DNA of 64,000 nt. Source: Gnetum montanum (Eukaryota; Streptophyta; Gnetopsida; Gnetales; Gnetaceae). Below are positions 46,222-58,080 of the stretch, in pieces. The number at the start of each line of letters is the position of its first letter. Within the stretch, counting starts at the first letter, position 1. A program made the translations under genes and the position numbers. Below the pieces are notes generated by a model, which was not told where the DNA came from, ran no database searches, and was given only the letters and a program-made list of their open reading frames with translations. Where the stretch lies: positions 27,944-91,943 of the forward strand of contig MNCI01015903.1 in assembly GCA_015680685.1 (NCBI GenBank). Direction: 5' to 3'.

Positions 46222-46546
46222 NNNNNNNNNNNNNNNNNNNNNNNNNNNNNNNNNNNNNNNNNNNNNNNNNNNNNNNNNNNNNNNNNNNNNNNNNNNNNNN
46301 NNNNNNNNNNNNNNNNNNNNNNNNNNNNNNNNNNNNNNNNNNNNNNNNNNNNNNNNNNNNNNNNNNNNNNNNNNNNNNNNNNNNNNNNNNNNNNNNNNNN
46401 NNNNNNNNNNNNNNNNNNNNNNNNNNNNNNNNNNNNNNNNNNNNNNNNNNNNNNNNNNNNNNNNNNNNNNNNNNNNNNNNNNNNNNNNNNNNNNNNNNNN
46501 NNNNNNNNNNNNNNNNNNNNNNNNNNNNNNNNNNNNNNNNNNNNNN
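46222..46546. other. Assembly gap (325 N)
   Basis: Run of N inside the minus-strand solo LTR. Other copies of this LTR predict roughly this length. Confidence 1.
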
Positions 46547-46577
46547 GCCTCTTATTTATAGAAATTGTGGCTGACTA

Positions 46578-46599
46578 CGATATCGCGTACGCGATATCG
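46578..46599. promoter_or_regulatory. Perfect 22-bp palindrome in the solo LTR
   Basis: The core GATATCGCGTACGCGATATC is flanked by C and G, giving 22 bp that read the same on both strands. Further GATATC half-sites follow to about 46660. Confidence 0.9.
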
Positions 46600-46712
46600 T
46601 GGCCCATGATATATCACATACGTGATATCGCGACCCATGATATAACGTGGGTGCCTTATCGTGGGTGCCTTAATGCGACCGCCAGCAATATGAGCAATTT
46701 CATGTCTCATCA

Positions 46713-47310
46713 AATAATATAGCAAGTCCACTACAATATTAAATCACCTTCCAACACTAAATCCAAATATTATGAAAAGATAATAATATGCTAGAAAACA
46801 AAATAATCACTCACAATACTCATATGATGCTATAGAGCATGAGGCTCTACAACCATAAAATGACTATTCTTAATGCAAGACATAGCCAATAGAGAAACTT
46901 TTCCACAATATGGGACTAAGATCTCAAGACACACAAGTAAGACCAAGAACACACAAGACAACACACCACCTAATTAATCTTGGAGCTACAACCAACTATG
47001 CACTCACTTAATGTACTTTATCACACTCTTGCTAAGCTCTCATCAACTCAAGAGCTCTTACCAAGGCCCCTCATGACCTTTCCTTGTGTTACAAGTATGA
47101 AAAAAAATCCATATTTATTAACCAAGTAAGAAAAAAATCCTAGAAAATCTTCCTCAAGCTCAATTGGAAGAACCTATGCTATTTCCATCTTTTTTCACCT
47201 TGTTTAAGCTATTTCCACTTGAAATGGTAATTTTGGAAGTTTTCCTACTTATTTGGGTCATCTCTAGATTTTTTGAGATGTCTTACTAAGAAACTATCAA
47301 GTGGTGGCAT
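46713..47310. other. AT-rich stretch, nothing recognised
   Basis: No coding similarity. Repeated 'caagagctct' and 'cctcatgacctttccttgtg' stretches suggest non-coding retroelement DNA, but no family could be named. Confidence 0.35.
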
Positions 47311-48117
47311 TGATGTAAATGATGCATTGACGAGGTCCCATCAACACAGTGTCTATTTTTGCCTATAAATACACATGCTCTCACTATGTGTTGGCATTCT
47401 TTGGTCAATAGATTAGTTGAACGCTTGTAGTTTTTTTCTATAGTGTTAGAGAATAGTTAGTGAGTGCCTACAGTGTGGATTTGAGTTAGTTGTATGGTGT
47501 CTTATTTGAGTGGCAATGTATCTAGACACATTTCATGAATGGCAATAAGATCAAGATTAATTCTTATTCATTGCAGCACTTTGACTTAGATTAAATTTAC
47601 TTTGCATGTAATTTATATTTCATGCACTTAGTTAATATTTATGTTTCCATGCATGTTAATGAATTGGTGGAATGAGCATGACCAATTTCAAGCATAAACA
47701 CATATTCGCTTGGTAATCCTAGTAGTGTTATTGCTTGGTTTGCTCAGTAGCATAGCACTTAGTAATTCCAATAGTGGATATGTGGGTTTAGAATGTGTAT
47801 AACAAGTTGGGCATGGACACTCATTGCCTGTAGGTTAGTTTAGACTTCACTTTCTATTGCTAATTAGTTAAATAATTGATTTCTTTATTGTGATTAGGAG
47901 TAGCCTAAGGCTGAAATAACATCAAGAGTCATATGCCTCACTTTGGACTAAACCATACGTGACAAAGCTACCACTAGTCCAAGTGGGAAGATAGCAAACT
48001 GCGATCAAGGCATAATGATCTAGATGCCACAACTAGTACTATCCATGGAATTTGATTGGATCATGATTGAAAGCTTGTGATTCGTATGGTTGAATGTAAG
48101 GAATACCTTGCCGCTCA
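47311..48117 (+). mobile_element. LTR of the palindrome-array family, plus orientation, array missing
   Basis: TATA box CTATAAATAC at about 47375, then the family blocks in order. The end is 'ccgctcatca'. About 807 bp, similar to A-C. The GATATC array is not present upstream of the TATA box. Its last 286 bp match 1-273. No second LTR or gag adjoins it, so it is probably solo. The left boundary is approximate. Confidence 0.65.
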
Positions 48118-48395
48118 TCACATCTCTTCTTCACTGAGTTGACTCACCTGAGATGTCTGCAAAAATTCTTGAGACATCTTCTAACATCCAAGATGTCTCT
48201 CCTGAGAGCTTAGATCTTAGATAATATGACTTCATAACCTCCAAGATGTCTCCATTGCCTAGAACCGACAAGAAAACACACATAGGAAAAGAAATAAGGA
48301 AATTAGAAGAGGTGTTCCTACACTAGCTCTCCCATCCTTTAAAAAGTGAACTCATGTGAACACAAAAGTAGGGGTTGAAGTGATTCCTCACTCAT
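48118..48395. repeat. Dispersed repeat, second copy of 274-560
   Basis: Near-identical to 274-560, including the junction with the LTR to its left. To its right it runs directly into the integrase tail of element E, so it is probably the 3' end of that minus-strand element. Confidence 0.7.
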
Positions 48396-48955
48396 GAAAT
48401 TTGATCTCATGGATTCATATAACATCATTAGTGGATTGATCCTTCCAATAGATTAAGTATTCATGCCTCTTTACTTCTCAAGTGCTTGAAGTTTTTCTCC
48501 ACTTGAGTACAATTGCTTTCCTCTCCATTGATGGTTTGGATTGATTAATACCTCCCTTCAATTCATTGATGCTACCTTTTATAATCTCCTCATTAAGTGG
48601 TTCATGATAGTGCACAATATCTAAAATATTAAATAAAAAATACATACCAATATCATTTGGTAAATTGATTTCAAAAGCACTATCATTAATCTTGATCTTC
48701 ACTTTGAAAGGCCCTATCTTCTTGACTTTCAAGTTGAAGAAGTTAATACCCCAATCAATTTTTCTTCAAGTGCATGAAAACCAAGTACCAATAGCAAAAT
48801 TTGAATTTCTTTTGTTCTCATTCCTCTTCAAAACTCTCTCTTTAGCCTTCTTCTCAATATTTGATTTCACTTGTACATGAAGATCCCTCATCTCTTGTAT
48901 AAAATCAACACTTAGTTGAGCTTCAACATCAAAGATCTTCAAAGTATTCACCATC
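48396..48955 (-). pseudogene. Element E integrase C-terminal region
   Basis: On the minus strand 48766-48954 encodes 'FIQEMRDLHVQVKSNIEKKA', and 48478-48732 encodes 'KKIGPFKVKIKINDSAFEIN' with 'LPNDIGMYFLFNILDI'. These match the Ty3/gypsy integrase tail ('LH..V...IEK', 'GPF.V...INDNAY.IDLP', 'FNV.DL'). It is the downstream part of element E, whose upstream part lies at 62344-64000 beyond the inserted elements B and C. Confidence 0.78.
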
Positions 48956-48996
48956 TAATGAGCCACGATATCATGTCCTAATGCAACATCTATAAA
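48956..48996 (+). repeat. First 41 bp of element C 5' LTR
   Basis: TAATGAGCCACGATATCATG, then CAACATCTATAAA, matches the start of the 3' LTR at 61548 (TGATGAGCCACGATATCACG ... CAACATCTATAAA), with part of the palindrome array missing. It stops in the TATA box. Confidence 0.8.
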
Positions 48997-49817
48997 TGAT
49001 GGGACACGATATCACATGGGCCGTGATATTACGTACGTGATATCGTGTCTTCCCCTGCGATATTGCGTACACGATATTGTAGCGTGCCACCAAATCTATA
49101 AATAAGAGGCGGCTCTCCCTTGTTTCTCAATCTAGATCTAGACCTTAGCCAAACTCTTGTAGTTTTTCCATTCTAGAGTTAGAGTAATTTCCATGTGCCT
49201 ATAGTAGGAGTCCCAAAGCGAACGGATCTTTATTTGAGCAAGTATTGTACCTGAGCACAAGTTTGTGTATGGAAATAAAGATGAACTTTTGGATAAACCT
49301 TGTAGTGCATGGAATAAGCTAAATAGGAATTTAATTACTATTATTTATTGTTCATCATTTAAATGCTTTATTAGTTAATTAAATCTCTCTCAACTCTTCT
49401 CTCATAGTTAAGTGCATTCAGTACGACTGCTTCGAGCACGTGCATTACGCTTGGTAATCCTAGCAACGAATAGCGTTTGGTAATCCCATAAAGTTGCATT
49501 AGCTTAAGGTGTGAACAGCAAGTGGAAACGAATAATGATGCTAGGCATTAGAACTTAGTTAGTTAAAGTTAGTTACTTAGTCTCTTCACGCTTTACCTCA
49601 TTAGCATAGGAGATAAAACAAAAAGATATAAAAATCACATACCTCAGACTTAACCATACAACCGTGACAAATACAAGTAAGTTTGGGAAGACAATGAATG
49701 AGTAACCTTAAGTGTTCCATAAGGCGTGTAGGAACTTAGTTTGCAGAGTTCAACTGAATCGTGCACGTAACGCTCGTATTCGTATGGTTGAGTGTAGGGG
49801 TACCTCGCCACTCATCA
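48997..49817 (+). repeat. Element B 5' LTR
   Basis: TGATGGGACACGATATCACA to CACTCATCA. The palindrome array is at 49007-49079, followed by CTATAAATAAGAGGCGGCTC at 49091. The R/U5 part differs from A ('tctagatctagaccttagcc') but is shared with C. Confidence 0.88.
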
Positions 49818-49962
49818 CTGGCACCTTTGCTGGGAACTACGTTGTTTGTGTGCTAAGTAGAACATAGGAAATCGTCCACATTATTGGGAAGCTTAAAAAA
49901 ACCCTTAGGATTAATCAGAAGAAAATTTAAATAATGGTCAATAGCACACCGACAAGATAACA

Positions 49963-50544
49963 ATGTTTTCTTCTTCTCATAAAAGCACTTCACCACCTAG
50001 GGATCACACAAGAGATAGTCGGCAGTCTAACACATGTAACCCAGATCCGCCAGTTCCTCAAGAGTATTGGGTAGTGTATACTCATCATGATGAGTATATA
50101 TCCAATTTTACCTTTATCCTCCATTAGGACGAACAACTATGTTGGAGAGACCTGCAAGGTAACATAGTGTTACCTCCAGATCGTGTTGTCCCCAACATGC
50201 TCCTTCATGCTCTTGCGCAGATAGAAATGATGCAGCTATATGCTGAATACGTTGCAAAAGATTATGACACAAGGGACTACCATCCCATAGAAGCACAACG
50301 TCAACGGGACTTGCGACAGGAGAGTCACCACACATTGTTGAAGGGCAAAAGCCCTCATAATGCTTTGCCTGTCATAAGAGAAGTTAAGGGTGATGAGCCT
50401 ATCTCAATAGGTTCTCCACGAAATGATGTTTTCCCTCATAATGATATTAAGAAGGTGGGGTATCAGAACCTGTGCTCTACGATTCACAACCCTGGTTTTA
50501 ATCCCCACAAACACCAAGTGTTCACTGAGGGAACACAAGCATAA
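49963..50544 (+). pseudogene. Element B gag N-terminal ORF
   Basis: ATG at 49963 begins 'MFSSSHKSTSPPRDHTRDS', parallel to C's ATG at 56269. TAG at 50125-50127 stands where C has CAA. After it come 'DEQLCWRDLQGNIVLPPDR', 'NMLLHALAQIEMMQLYAEYV' and 'HPIEAQRQRDLR'. The conserved block is specific to this element family. I do not know it from other gag proteins. Confidence 0.7.
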
Positions 50545-51905
50545 GAAAAGGGTAAGCATTCTGATCATCATCACGATCGGGGCAGTAGCCACCGAAGAGA
50601 AGGTAAGAAACATCATCATGGCGATGGTTCTCCTTCTTCTTCCCCTTCATCACATCACTCACCCTCTCCTTCCACATCAAGGCATAGTCACAAAGAGCAT
50701 AACAGTGAGGATAAGGGTAAGCAAGATGAGAGACCTCAATGAGAGAGTCGAGAGCGAGGATGAGGGCATTCTAGAGAGTTAAGGCATGAAAGAAGGAAAA
50801 GTAGGGAGCCACGCAGGAATCATAGATGTCATGAGAGAGATGATCATGATGAACCAATACTAGTAACCTAGAGTATGTTAGACATTATGGAGGCTGTGAT
50901 AATACCTACAAGGCACCAAAAAGATAGTCAGATCAAGAGACTAGACATGAATAATATCCCATGATTCGAGGGGGGATACAATGCTGATATGCAGAATCAC
51001 TTACAGGCATTCCACGATGCTTATGCCTTGTAGAATATTGACAACAGGTGGCACAATTTAAAGTTGTTTCCTAGGACACTCATAAAAGAAGCAGAGAGTT
51101 GGTATCGGTCCTTAGAGCTGAAAACCATTAGGAGGTGGAGTACAATGCTAGAGTTGTTTAACGATAAATACCAAACGTACTCTAGAGTGTCCAACTTGCG
51201 TAAGCAGATCCAAGGATGGAAGCAGGGTAATCACGAACCCTTGGATGATGCCATGGGCTGATATTACACATTGCTACATCGTTGCCCAGGCCATGGTTAT
51301 GCACAATAGGATCAACTTCGCCACCTTGTAGATGGGCTAAGACACGAAACTAGGAGAACCCTTAGGACATATGCCCAAGGGAGATTATCTGAACTTAGAT
51401 CCCATGAAGTTCATAGATTGTTGGAGCAAGTATCTAAAGAAGAAGGGGAGCTACAGAAAAGAGAAAGCATGGAAGAATATAACCATGATCCTTCCCTTCG
51501 GAAGAAGGGAGTAAGATTCTACGAGGAAGAGGATGAGTCACCACTTGAGGAGTTGGTGAATAGAAAAACCTTGCTACTTCAAAAATTAACAATGGAAGTG
51601 TCGGCTAAGGTAGATGAAATATGGAGCTCCTTAGATAGTAAAATTGAGACTATTCTAAAAATCGTAGAGGAGTCTAAGGAGGAACGAAGTAGTGATCATG
51701 ATAAGAAAAAGTGGAGAGATTCAGCCCATGCACGTGCAAGGGTAAGGAAAAAATGACTATTGCTAATGAGGTTGTGGATTTGGATGTAGACAATGACAGT
51801 GGGTGTGAGATCTGCCAATATGACCATCCTAAGGGATTTTGTCCAATAATCTCACATCTGCAAGAGTCTGGGGTGTATGCACTCAACCCAAGACTTAACA
51901 AATGA
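50545..51905 (+). pseudogene. Element B gag: His/Ser-rich linker, gag domain, zinc knuckle
   Basis: 50553-50730 encodes a linker rich in H, S, R and K. The gag domain at 50930-51420 has 'MQNHLQAFHDAY', 'EAESWYRSLELKTIRRW' and 'LRKQIQGWKQGNHEPLDDAM', then 'LRTYAQGRLSEL'. The knuckle 'CEICQYDHPKGFCP' (51810-51851) is spaced C-X2-C-X3-H-X4-C. Stops are scattered (for example TGA at 51259). It would be the capsid/nucleocapsid precursor. Confidence 0.75.
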
Positions 51906-52029
51906 CAAGCACCCTGAAGGTTACCTTATCCCCAAGGTAACTCGAGGAAGTTCCACCAAACATTAAGGTATTATCCAAGTGGAACCCCATCACAACCTAT
52001 CGAACAACACCAGCAGTGGCAATACTGAT

Positions 52030-52350
52030 AGTCATGGCGGATGCCACCGCCTAGGCAACAATACCCTTACTGTCAGCCAGATCCTTATGGCTATTACATG
52101 CGGCAGCCGGTTTCTCCAAGTGACTCTATGGGTCACGTAACCCCACAATGGCACTACAAAGTTTGGGAGTATTTTAGGACTCCTCCTCCTATGGGAGACA
52201 CACCACGTACATACCATCCTCTAAATCCATCCACCACTCTTACACCGATAGTTCCAATACCATTTGCTCCAACGATGCAAGGGAAACTCCCCACTCAACT
52301 GCAGCAATGTAATGCTACAAGAGCTGTAAACCTTTGACCTGCTACTAGTT
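52030..52350 (+). pseudogene. Element B proline-rich gag tail
   Basis: 52041-52337 encodes a P/Q/Y-rich stretch ('MPPPRQQYPYCQPDPYGYYM'), paralleled in C at 58228-58491. Low complexity. Function unknown. Confidence 0.55.
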
Positions 52351-52529
52351 CTAATAATTGTATGAAGAGAAGACATTTCTTTAGAGCCAAAAGTCCAAAC
52401 AAGCTCTTACAACCACAAGCGGTTGAGTCTATAATCACTCCTCCATCAAGAAAGGCTTCGAAGCTCCCTTCAAACCAATAACAGAGCCCAACGCATACGG
52501 TTATGTTAACACATACCATTACTGATTGA

Positions 52530-53170
52530 ATCAAGGTAGGCCACGTTCCTAGGAAACTCTCTGACCCTGGAAGTCCCTTAATCTATTTCCAAGTCACTGG
52601 GAACAAACCACGTAAGGCTCTTCTTGACTTAGGTTTCAGAGTTAACTTAATCTCACAAGAAATGTATCAAGCCTGGAATCTACCCCCACTCAAGAAGAGC
52701 AATATCCAATTAGAGCTGGTTGACCAATCCATTACTATCCCTTTGGGACTTGTGAAGGATATCATTACCACTGTATGTGTTTGGTCATACTCAGTTGACT
52801 TCCTAGTGATAGAAGTCAACAATAATAAAAGGGACTTTCCAATTATAATGGGAAGGGCATGGCTCAGCACCATCAACGCGTGCCTAGGGATCTGCAATCT
52901 TTCCTTGAAAATATCTAAGGAAAACATTTATGGAAAGATCAAGAATAAGAAAGTTTTGTGCATCATATACAGTGACTCAGATGGTGATGACATAGAGGAA
53001 TGCTCAGCATCTCCTGCATGCAATTGGTGTGCCCAAGAAACTCAGATACAAAGGTGCCTGTATGTAGCAACCACAAAACAAGAGAACACCCAATGGTTGA
53101 TAGCTAATCAAGAGAGCAGTCCACCAACATGCATGGAACGAACTAGGGAAACAACTTGCACCCACAANAC
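52530..53170 (+). pseudogene. Element B aspartic protease
   Basis: 'KALLDLGFRVNLISQEMY' has the catalytic position as D-L-G, as in Athila-type proteases. About 60 residues later comes 'FPIIMGRAWLSTINACLGI', matching the retropepsin C-terminal motif 'I.LGR.FL.T..'. The frame runs to about 53166, with one N at 53168. No RT follows: downstream is a (GT)n tract (53199-53226) and non-coding DNA. Confidence 0.72.
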
Positions 53171-53198
53171 ACTATCATTTATACTTTTTCATTTCTTT

Positions 53199-53226
53199 GT
53201 GTGTATGTGTGTGTGTGTGTGTGTGT
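53199..53226. repeat. (TG)n microsatellite
   Basis: 'tgtgtgtatgtgtgtg' continuing in TG steps to 53226, just after the protease frame of element B. The matching place in element C has no such tract. Confidence 0.95.
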
Positions 53227-53229
53227 TAT

Positions 53230-54970
53230 CCATCTTGTTAAGTTTGTCATTTAATAAGTGCTCCAAAGATGGTATGAACTATTTTTCTATTGGTTGCTAA
53301 AGTTTGGTTTTTACCTTTAAGTTATGATGTTGATACTAAGGTATGGTTCTTTTGATATGATAGGCAATGAGTCCACTTCATCCATACATCCACAAATTTC
53401 TATGGTCTCTCTTGGCTTGGAACTGTACAGTCCCTTTTTCAATAATAAGAACTATCAATGAATTAGTGATTGGGCATTTCTCAAACTGAAGAAGGACTCA
53501 AGGATTGAAAAGGGTGTGGATGCAAGGGAACTTGATGCATTTGTGTTGACCATTCTCTTGGGTGCTTGGATGTTTTCTTCTTGAGTTTTCTTACCGTTTT
53601 GACATTACTCAATTATCAAGAAGCTGAGCAAATAAAAATAATAAGTCTTTGCATGGAGTGGTTCTCATGCAAAAACACAAAAAAAATAAAAATAAAAAAA
53701 TAGTGAGAATTCAAAGCACACTCAGAAAAAATAATCATTTGGGCTATAAGAACTAGTTATAGAAGTAAAATAAACATGTTTCTTCTAACTAAGGCCCTTC
53801 TCGCTTCCTAGTCTCTCCTCCTTCATTTCGTCAGAATGGTGGTGGATGTTTGAGGGATGCATTCTTGTTACTTCAAGTGGATGGATTGGTCGAATGCATT
53901 AATGCTAAGTCACTGGATGTGATTTGTTGAGACTGGACTTGGAATGGGATCTACTAAGTCACATTAATCATTAACTACACAAGGGGCTATACATCACCTT
54001 GTTCTTGAGACTCCATTTCATTCTCTTCTTTCCATCATTCTTCCTCCATTGTTCACCTCATTGTTGGTTGTATCATTAGTGTATATTTTGGTTGACACAT
54101 TGTTCTTTTTGGTAAATTCTTGTGGTTAGGACTTTAACTCTTGTCCTAAATGATATTCCCAGAGCCTACGGACTCTTTGAATGTGAGTTTGTCAGGGCAT
54201 TAAGGGCATGAGCCTGCTTTGGGGAGGACCCACTGACATTTCTATTTGGTGCACCCGTTAATTTTTTTCCTTAACATTTTTGCAATCCACTCTATTTCTT
54301 TCATTTCCATCTTGACATCCACTTCATCGACATTACAGTTGTCTATTTTTCTCCATCTCCCTCGTTCATTTTCTTTTCGTCCATTCTTTCACTACCAGAG
54401 GTTCGCTCTTAGTCATGGGGGTCTTGGTACAATTTTTTCGATTTTCTCCTAGCCCCTACACCTTCGGTAGTAATCAATCTTATATCTCCAGATCCATATC
54501 AGCCATACCACAACTCAGCTAATGGACCTCACACCAAAGCAAGGTATCAATTACATTATGATTCATTTACCCTTGCTAATATAAGAGTGTGTTATATGTG
54601 CAGATGACAATCATGCAACAACAGACTGGATCTGGAGGGAACACTTGGAATGGATCGATGCTGAAGTAGTTATCCAAGGAGCAAGATTGATGGTGTGCTT
54701 ATGGATAGATAACGAAAGGTGCAATCTTGGCATTGGTAGTAGCAGACTTCTTCTCTTTTCTCTCTTCTCTTTCACTTTCCAATTAAGGCCTGATGTCAAA
54801 TGTATAAAGTGTTTACTCTTGTTGTCGTGAACACTAGTTTTTTCTTGTTCTGTAATGATGATCCGTTCACATGTCATCCCATTCACCATTAGTTCCATTC
54901 AAGTCAATAATCCCATACCTTCCTAATATTTTGTAAGGAACTTGAGGATGAGTTTTTATTCAGTTATGGG
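53230..54970 (+). other. Element B 3' non-coding region
   Basis: Closely parallels 59730-61545 of element C in order and wording (for example 'ggcaatgagtcca', 'gggcattaagggcatgagcct'). A short open stretch at 54600-54830 ('IWREHLEW', 'CNLGIGSSRLLLFSLFSF') has a counterpart in C at 61141-61359. Too short and variable to call a gene. Confidence 0.5.
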
Positions 54971-54974
54971 GGTA

Positions 54975-56122
54975 TGATGGGACACGATATCGCAACTACC
55001 ATGATATCGCATCCCCTACGATATCGCATCTTCCCTTATGATATCACGTAGGCAATATCGTAGCACGTCGTCAAATTTATAAATGAGAGGCGGCTCTCCC
55101 TTGTTTCTCCATCTAGATCTAGACCTTAGCCAAACTCTTGCAGTTTTTCCATTCCAGAGTTAGAGTAATTTCCATGTGCCCACAGTAGGAGTCCCAAAGT
55201 GAATAGATCTTTATTCAAGCAAATATTGTACTTGAGCACAAGTTTGTGTACAAAAATAAAGATGAAGTTTTGGATAAACTTTGTAGTGCATGGACTAAGC
55301 TAAATAGGACTTTAATTACTATTATTTATTGTTCATCATTTAAATGCTTTATTAGTTAATTAAATCTCTCTCAACCCTTCTCTCATAGTTAAGTGCATTC
55401 AGTATGACCGCTTCGATCACGTGCATTATGCTTGGTAATCTCAGCAATGAATAGCGTTTGGTAATACTAGAAGGTCGCATTGGCTCAGGGTGAATGGAAA
55501 GTGGGAACAGATACTAATGCTAGGCATTAGAACTTAGTTAGTTAAATTTAGTTACTTAGTCTCTTCACCCTTTACATCATTAGCATAGGAGAGAAAACAT
55601 AAAAGATATAAAAATCACATACCTCAGACTTACTTAACAATAATTAAATGCTTAAATGCTTTTCTAGATAATTAATCTCTCTCAACCCTTGACTCTCCTA
55701 GTTAAGTGCATTCAGTATGACTACTTCGAGCACGTGTGTAATGCTTAGTAACCCAGTAATGAGAAGCGTTTGGTAATCCCAGCAGTGTTGCACTAGTTCA
55801 GGGTGTGTGAGAAAAGTGGGAATGGATACCGGTGTTAGGATGATTAGAACTTAGTTAGTAATTAGTTAATGAAAGTTAGTCATTTAGTTCTCTTCACCTT
55901 TCCCTATTAGCATAGGCGTTAAAAAGATAAAAGATATAAAAATCACATACCTCAAGCTTACTTAACCATACAACCATGACAATACAAGTAAGCTTGGGAA
56001 GATAGTGATTGATTAACCTTAAGTGTTCCATTAGGGCATGTAAGTCCTTGGAGTTCAATCAGATCGCACATGAGACACTCGTATTTGTATGGTTGAGTGT
56101 AGGGGTACCTCGCCACTCATCA
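54975..56122 (+). repeat. Chimeric LTR: B 3' LTR fused to the rest of C 5' LTR
   Basis: 54975-55632 matches B's 5' LTR through 'acatacctcagactta'. From about 55633 ('cttaacaataattaaatgctt') it matches C's 3' LTR from about 61845 to its end. As a result blocks such as 'ctctctcaaccctt' and 'aagtgcattcagtatgac' occur twice (about 55366-55410 and 55677-55720). The total is 1148 bp against about 800 for a normal LTR. Confidence 0.85.
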
Positions 56123-56268
56123 TTGGTGCCATTGCCAAGGACTTAGTTGTTTGTGCATTATGTAGAACATAGGAGATCATCCATATCGTTGGGAAGCTAA
56201 AATGAACCCTTAGGGTTGATCTAAAGAAAAATAAGATAATAGTAAATAGCACACCGAACAAGACCAAA

Positions 56269-58080
56269 ATGTCTTCTTCTTCACACAAAAGCACTTCACT
56301 ACCTAGGACTCACACAAGAGATAGTCAACGACACAACACACGTAACCAAGATCCGCCAGTGCCTCAACAATTCTGTGTGGTATATGTTCATCACGATGAG
56401 TATGTACTTGACTTTACCTTTATTCTCCATCAAGACAAACAACTGCATTGGAGAGACTTGGAGGGTAACATAGTATTGCCTCCAAACCGAGCAGTCCCCA
56501 ACATGCTCCTTCATGCTCTTGCACGAATTGGCATGTGACAATTATATGCGGAATACATTGCATGTAGTTTTGACATAAGGGATTACCATCCCAAAGAAGC
56601 ACAATGTCAAAGGGACTTGCAACAGGAGAGATACTATACATCATTGAAGGGAAAAAGACCCCATAACACTCCACCAATCTTAAGAAAAATTGAGGGTGGT
56701 GAACCTATCTCAATAGGTTCTCCACAAAACGATGTTCCCCCTCCTAATGATGGTGAGAAGATGGTGTATCAGAACCTTCACTCCTTAATTCACAACCTTG
56801 GTTCTGATCCCAATGAACACCAAGTGTTCAATGAGGGAACACAAACAGATGATAAGGGTGGGCATTCTGATTGTGATCACAATTGGGGTTGGGACCACTG
56901 AAGAGAAGGTAGAAAACATTGTCATGATGATGGTTTTCCTTCTTCTTTACCTTCATCGCCACATTCACCCTCTCCTTCAGTATTAGGATGCAGTCATAAG
57001 GAACCTAACTGTGAGGATAAGGGTAAGAAAAGTGAGAAACCTCGATGAGAGAGTTGAGAATGAGGATGAGGACACTCTAAGGAATCACAACATGGAAGAA
57101 GGGAGAGTAGGGTACTGTGTAGACATCATAGACGCTACAAAAAAAATGACCATGAAGAACTCCTACTCGCAACTAGAAGCATGTTAGACATAACGGAGGC
57201 CGTAAGAATTCCTACAAGGCACCAAAAAGATAGTAGGATCAAGAGGTTAGACATGAATAATATCCCATGATTTAAGGGGGGATACAACGCTGATCCTCAA
57301 AACCACTTACAAGCATTTCACAATGCATATGCCTTGCAGAACATTGAGAAAAAATGGCAAAAAATAAAGTTGTTCCCAAGGACACTAGTAAAAGAAGCGG
57401 AAAGCTAGTACTGGTTCTTAGAACCGGAATCCATTTGAAGGTGGAGTACAATGCTAGAACTATTTAATGATAAGTATTAAACGTACTCTTGGGTGTCCAA
57501 CCTGTAAAAGCAAATCCAAGGATTGAAGCAGGGAACTCATGAACCCTTGGATGCTACCATGGACTGATATTATGCACTGTTACATCGTTGCTCGGGCCAT
57601 GGTTACTCATAGCAGGATCAACTATGCCATCTCGTAGATAAACTTAGGCATGAAACTAGGAGAACCCTTGGAATGTATGCCCAAGGGAAATTATCAGAGC
57701 TTAGGTCCCATCAGGTTCATAGATTGTTGGAGTAAGTAGACAAGGAAGAAGGAGAGCTATGTAAGAGAGAAAGTGTAGAAGAGTACAACTGCAATCCTTC
57801 CCTTCGAAAAAGGGGAGTAAGATTCTATGAGGAGGAGGAAGANTTTAAAATTGTAGAGGAGTCTAAGGAGTGAGGTAGTGACTATGATAAAAAGAAAAAG
57901 AGGGATTTGGACAATGCACGTAACAAAGGTAAAGGTAAAATGGCCATCACTGAAGAGGTTGTGGATTTCGATACGGACAATGACAATGGATGTGAGATAT
58001 GCTAATATGACCATCCTAAGGGATTTTGCTCAGTAATCTCACATTTGCAAGAGTCTGGGTTGTATGCACTTAATTCATGA
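56269..58080 (+). pseudogene. Element C gag
   Basis: 'MSSSSHKSTSLPRTHTRDSQ', then 'DEYVLDFTFILHQDKQLHW' and 'NIVLPPNRAVPNMLLHALAR', open to 56538. A broken middle follows. The gag domain at 57240-57600 has 'NHLQAFHNAYAL' and 'QGLKQGTHEPLD'. A deletion marked by an N at 57843 shortens the stretch before the knuckle, which keeps 'CEICxYDHPKGFC' with a stop in place of one codon (58003). Many TAG/TGA stops. Confidence 0.68.

Larger units (their letters stand above)
45853..46712 (-). mobile_element. Solo LTR of the palindrome-array family, minus orientation, with assembly gap
   Basis: Begins TGATGAGTGGCGAGG (the LTR 3' end reversed). It holds the N run 46222-46546, then a reversed TATA region (CTTATTTATAG) and the palindrome array (46578-46660). 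It ends GTCTCATCA. The flanks GATAA and AATAA differ at one base, compatible with a target duplication. Confidence 0.75.
48997..55632 (+). mobile_element. Element B: gag-protease LTR element, 3' LTR truncated
   Basis: 5' LTR 48997-49817 (821 bp), primer-site-like TGGCACCTTTGCTGGGAA at 49819, gag, protease, a long non-coding 3' region and a polypurine tract ATGGGGGTA at 54966-54974. The 3' LTR covers only 54975-55632 before it is fused to C's LTR. No RT, RNase H or integrase. TSD cannot be checked because the 3' end is lost. The 5 bp to the left are ATAAA, part of C's TATA box. Confidence 0.82.

Noticed and set aside
46560-46660. Palindrome cluster considered as a CRISPR-like or replication-origin repeat
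   Set aside because: The same array sits at the promoter end of every intact LTR in this family, so it is an LTR component.
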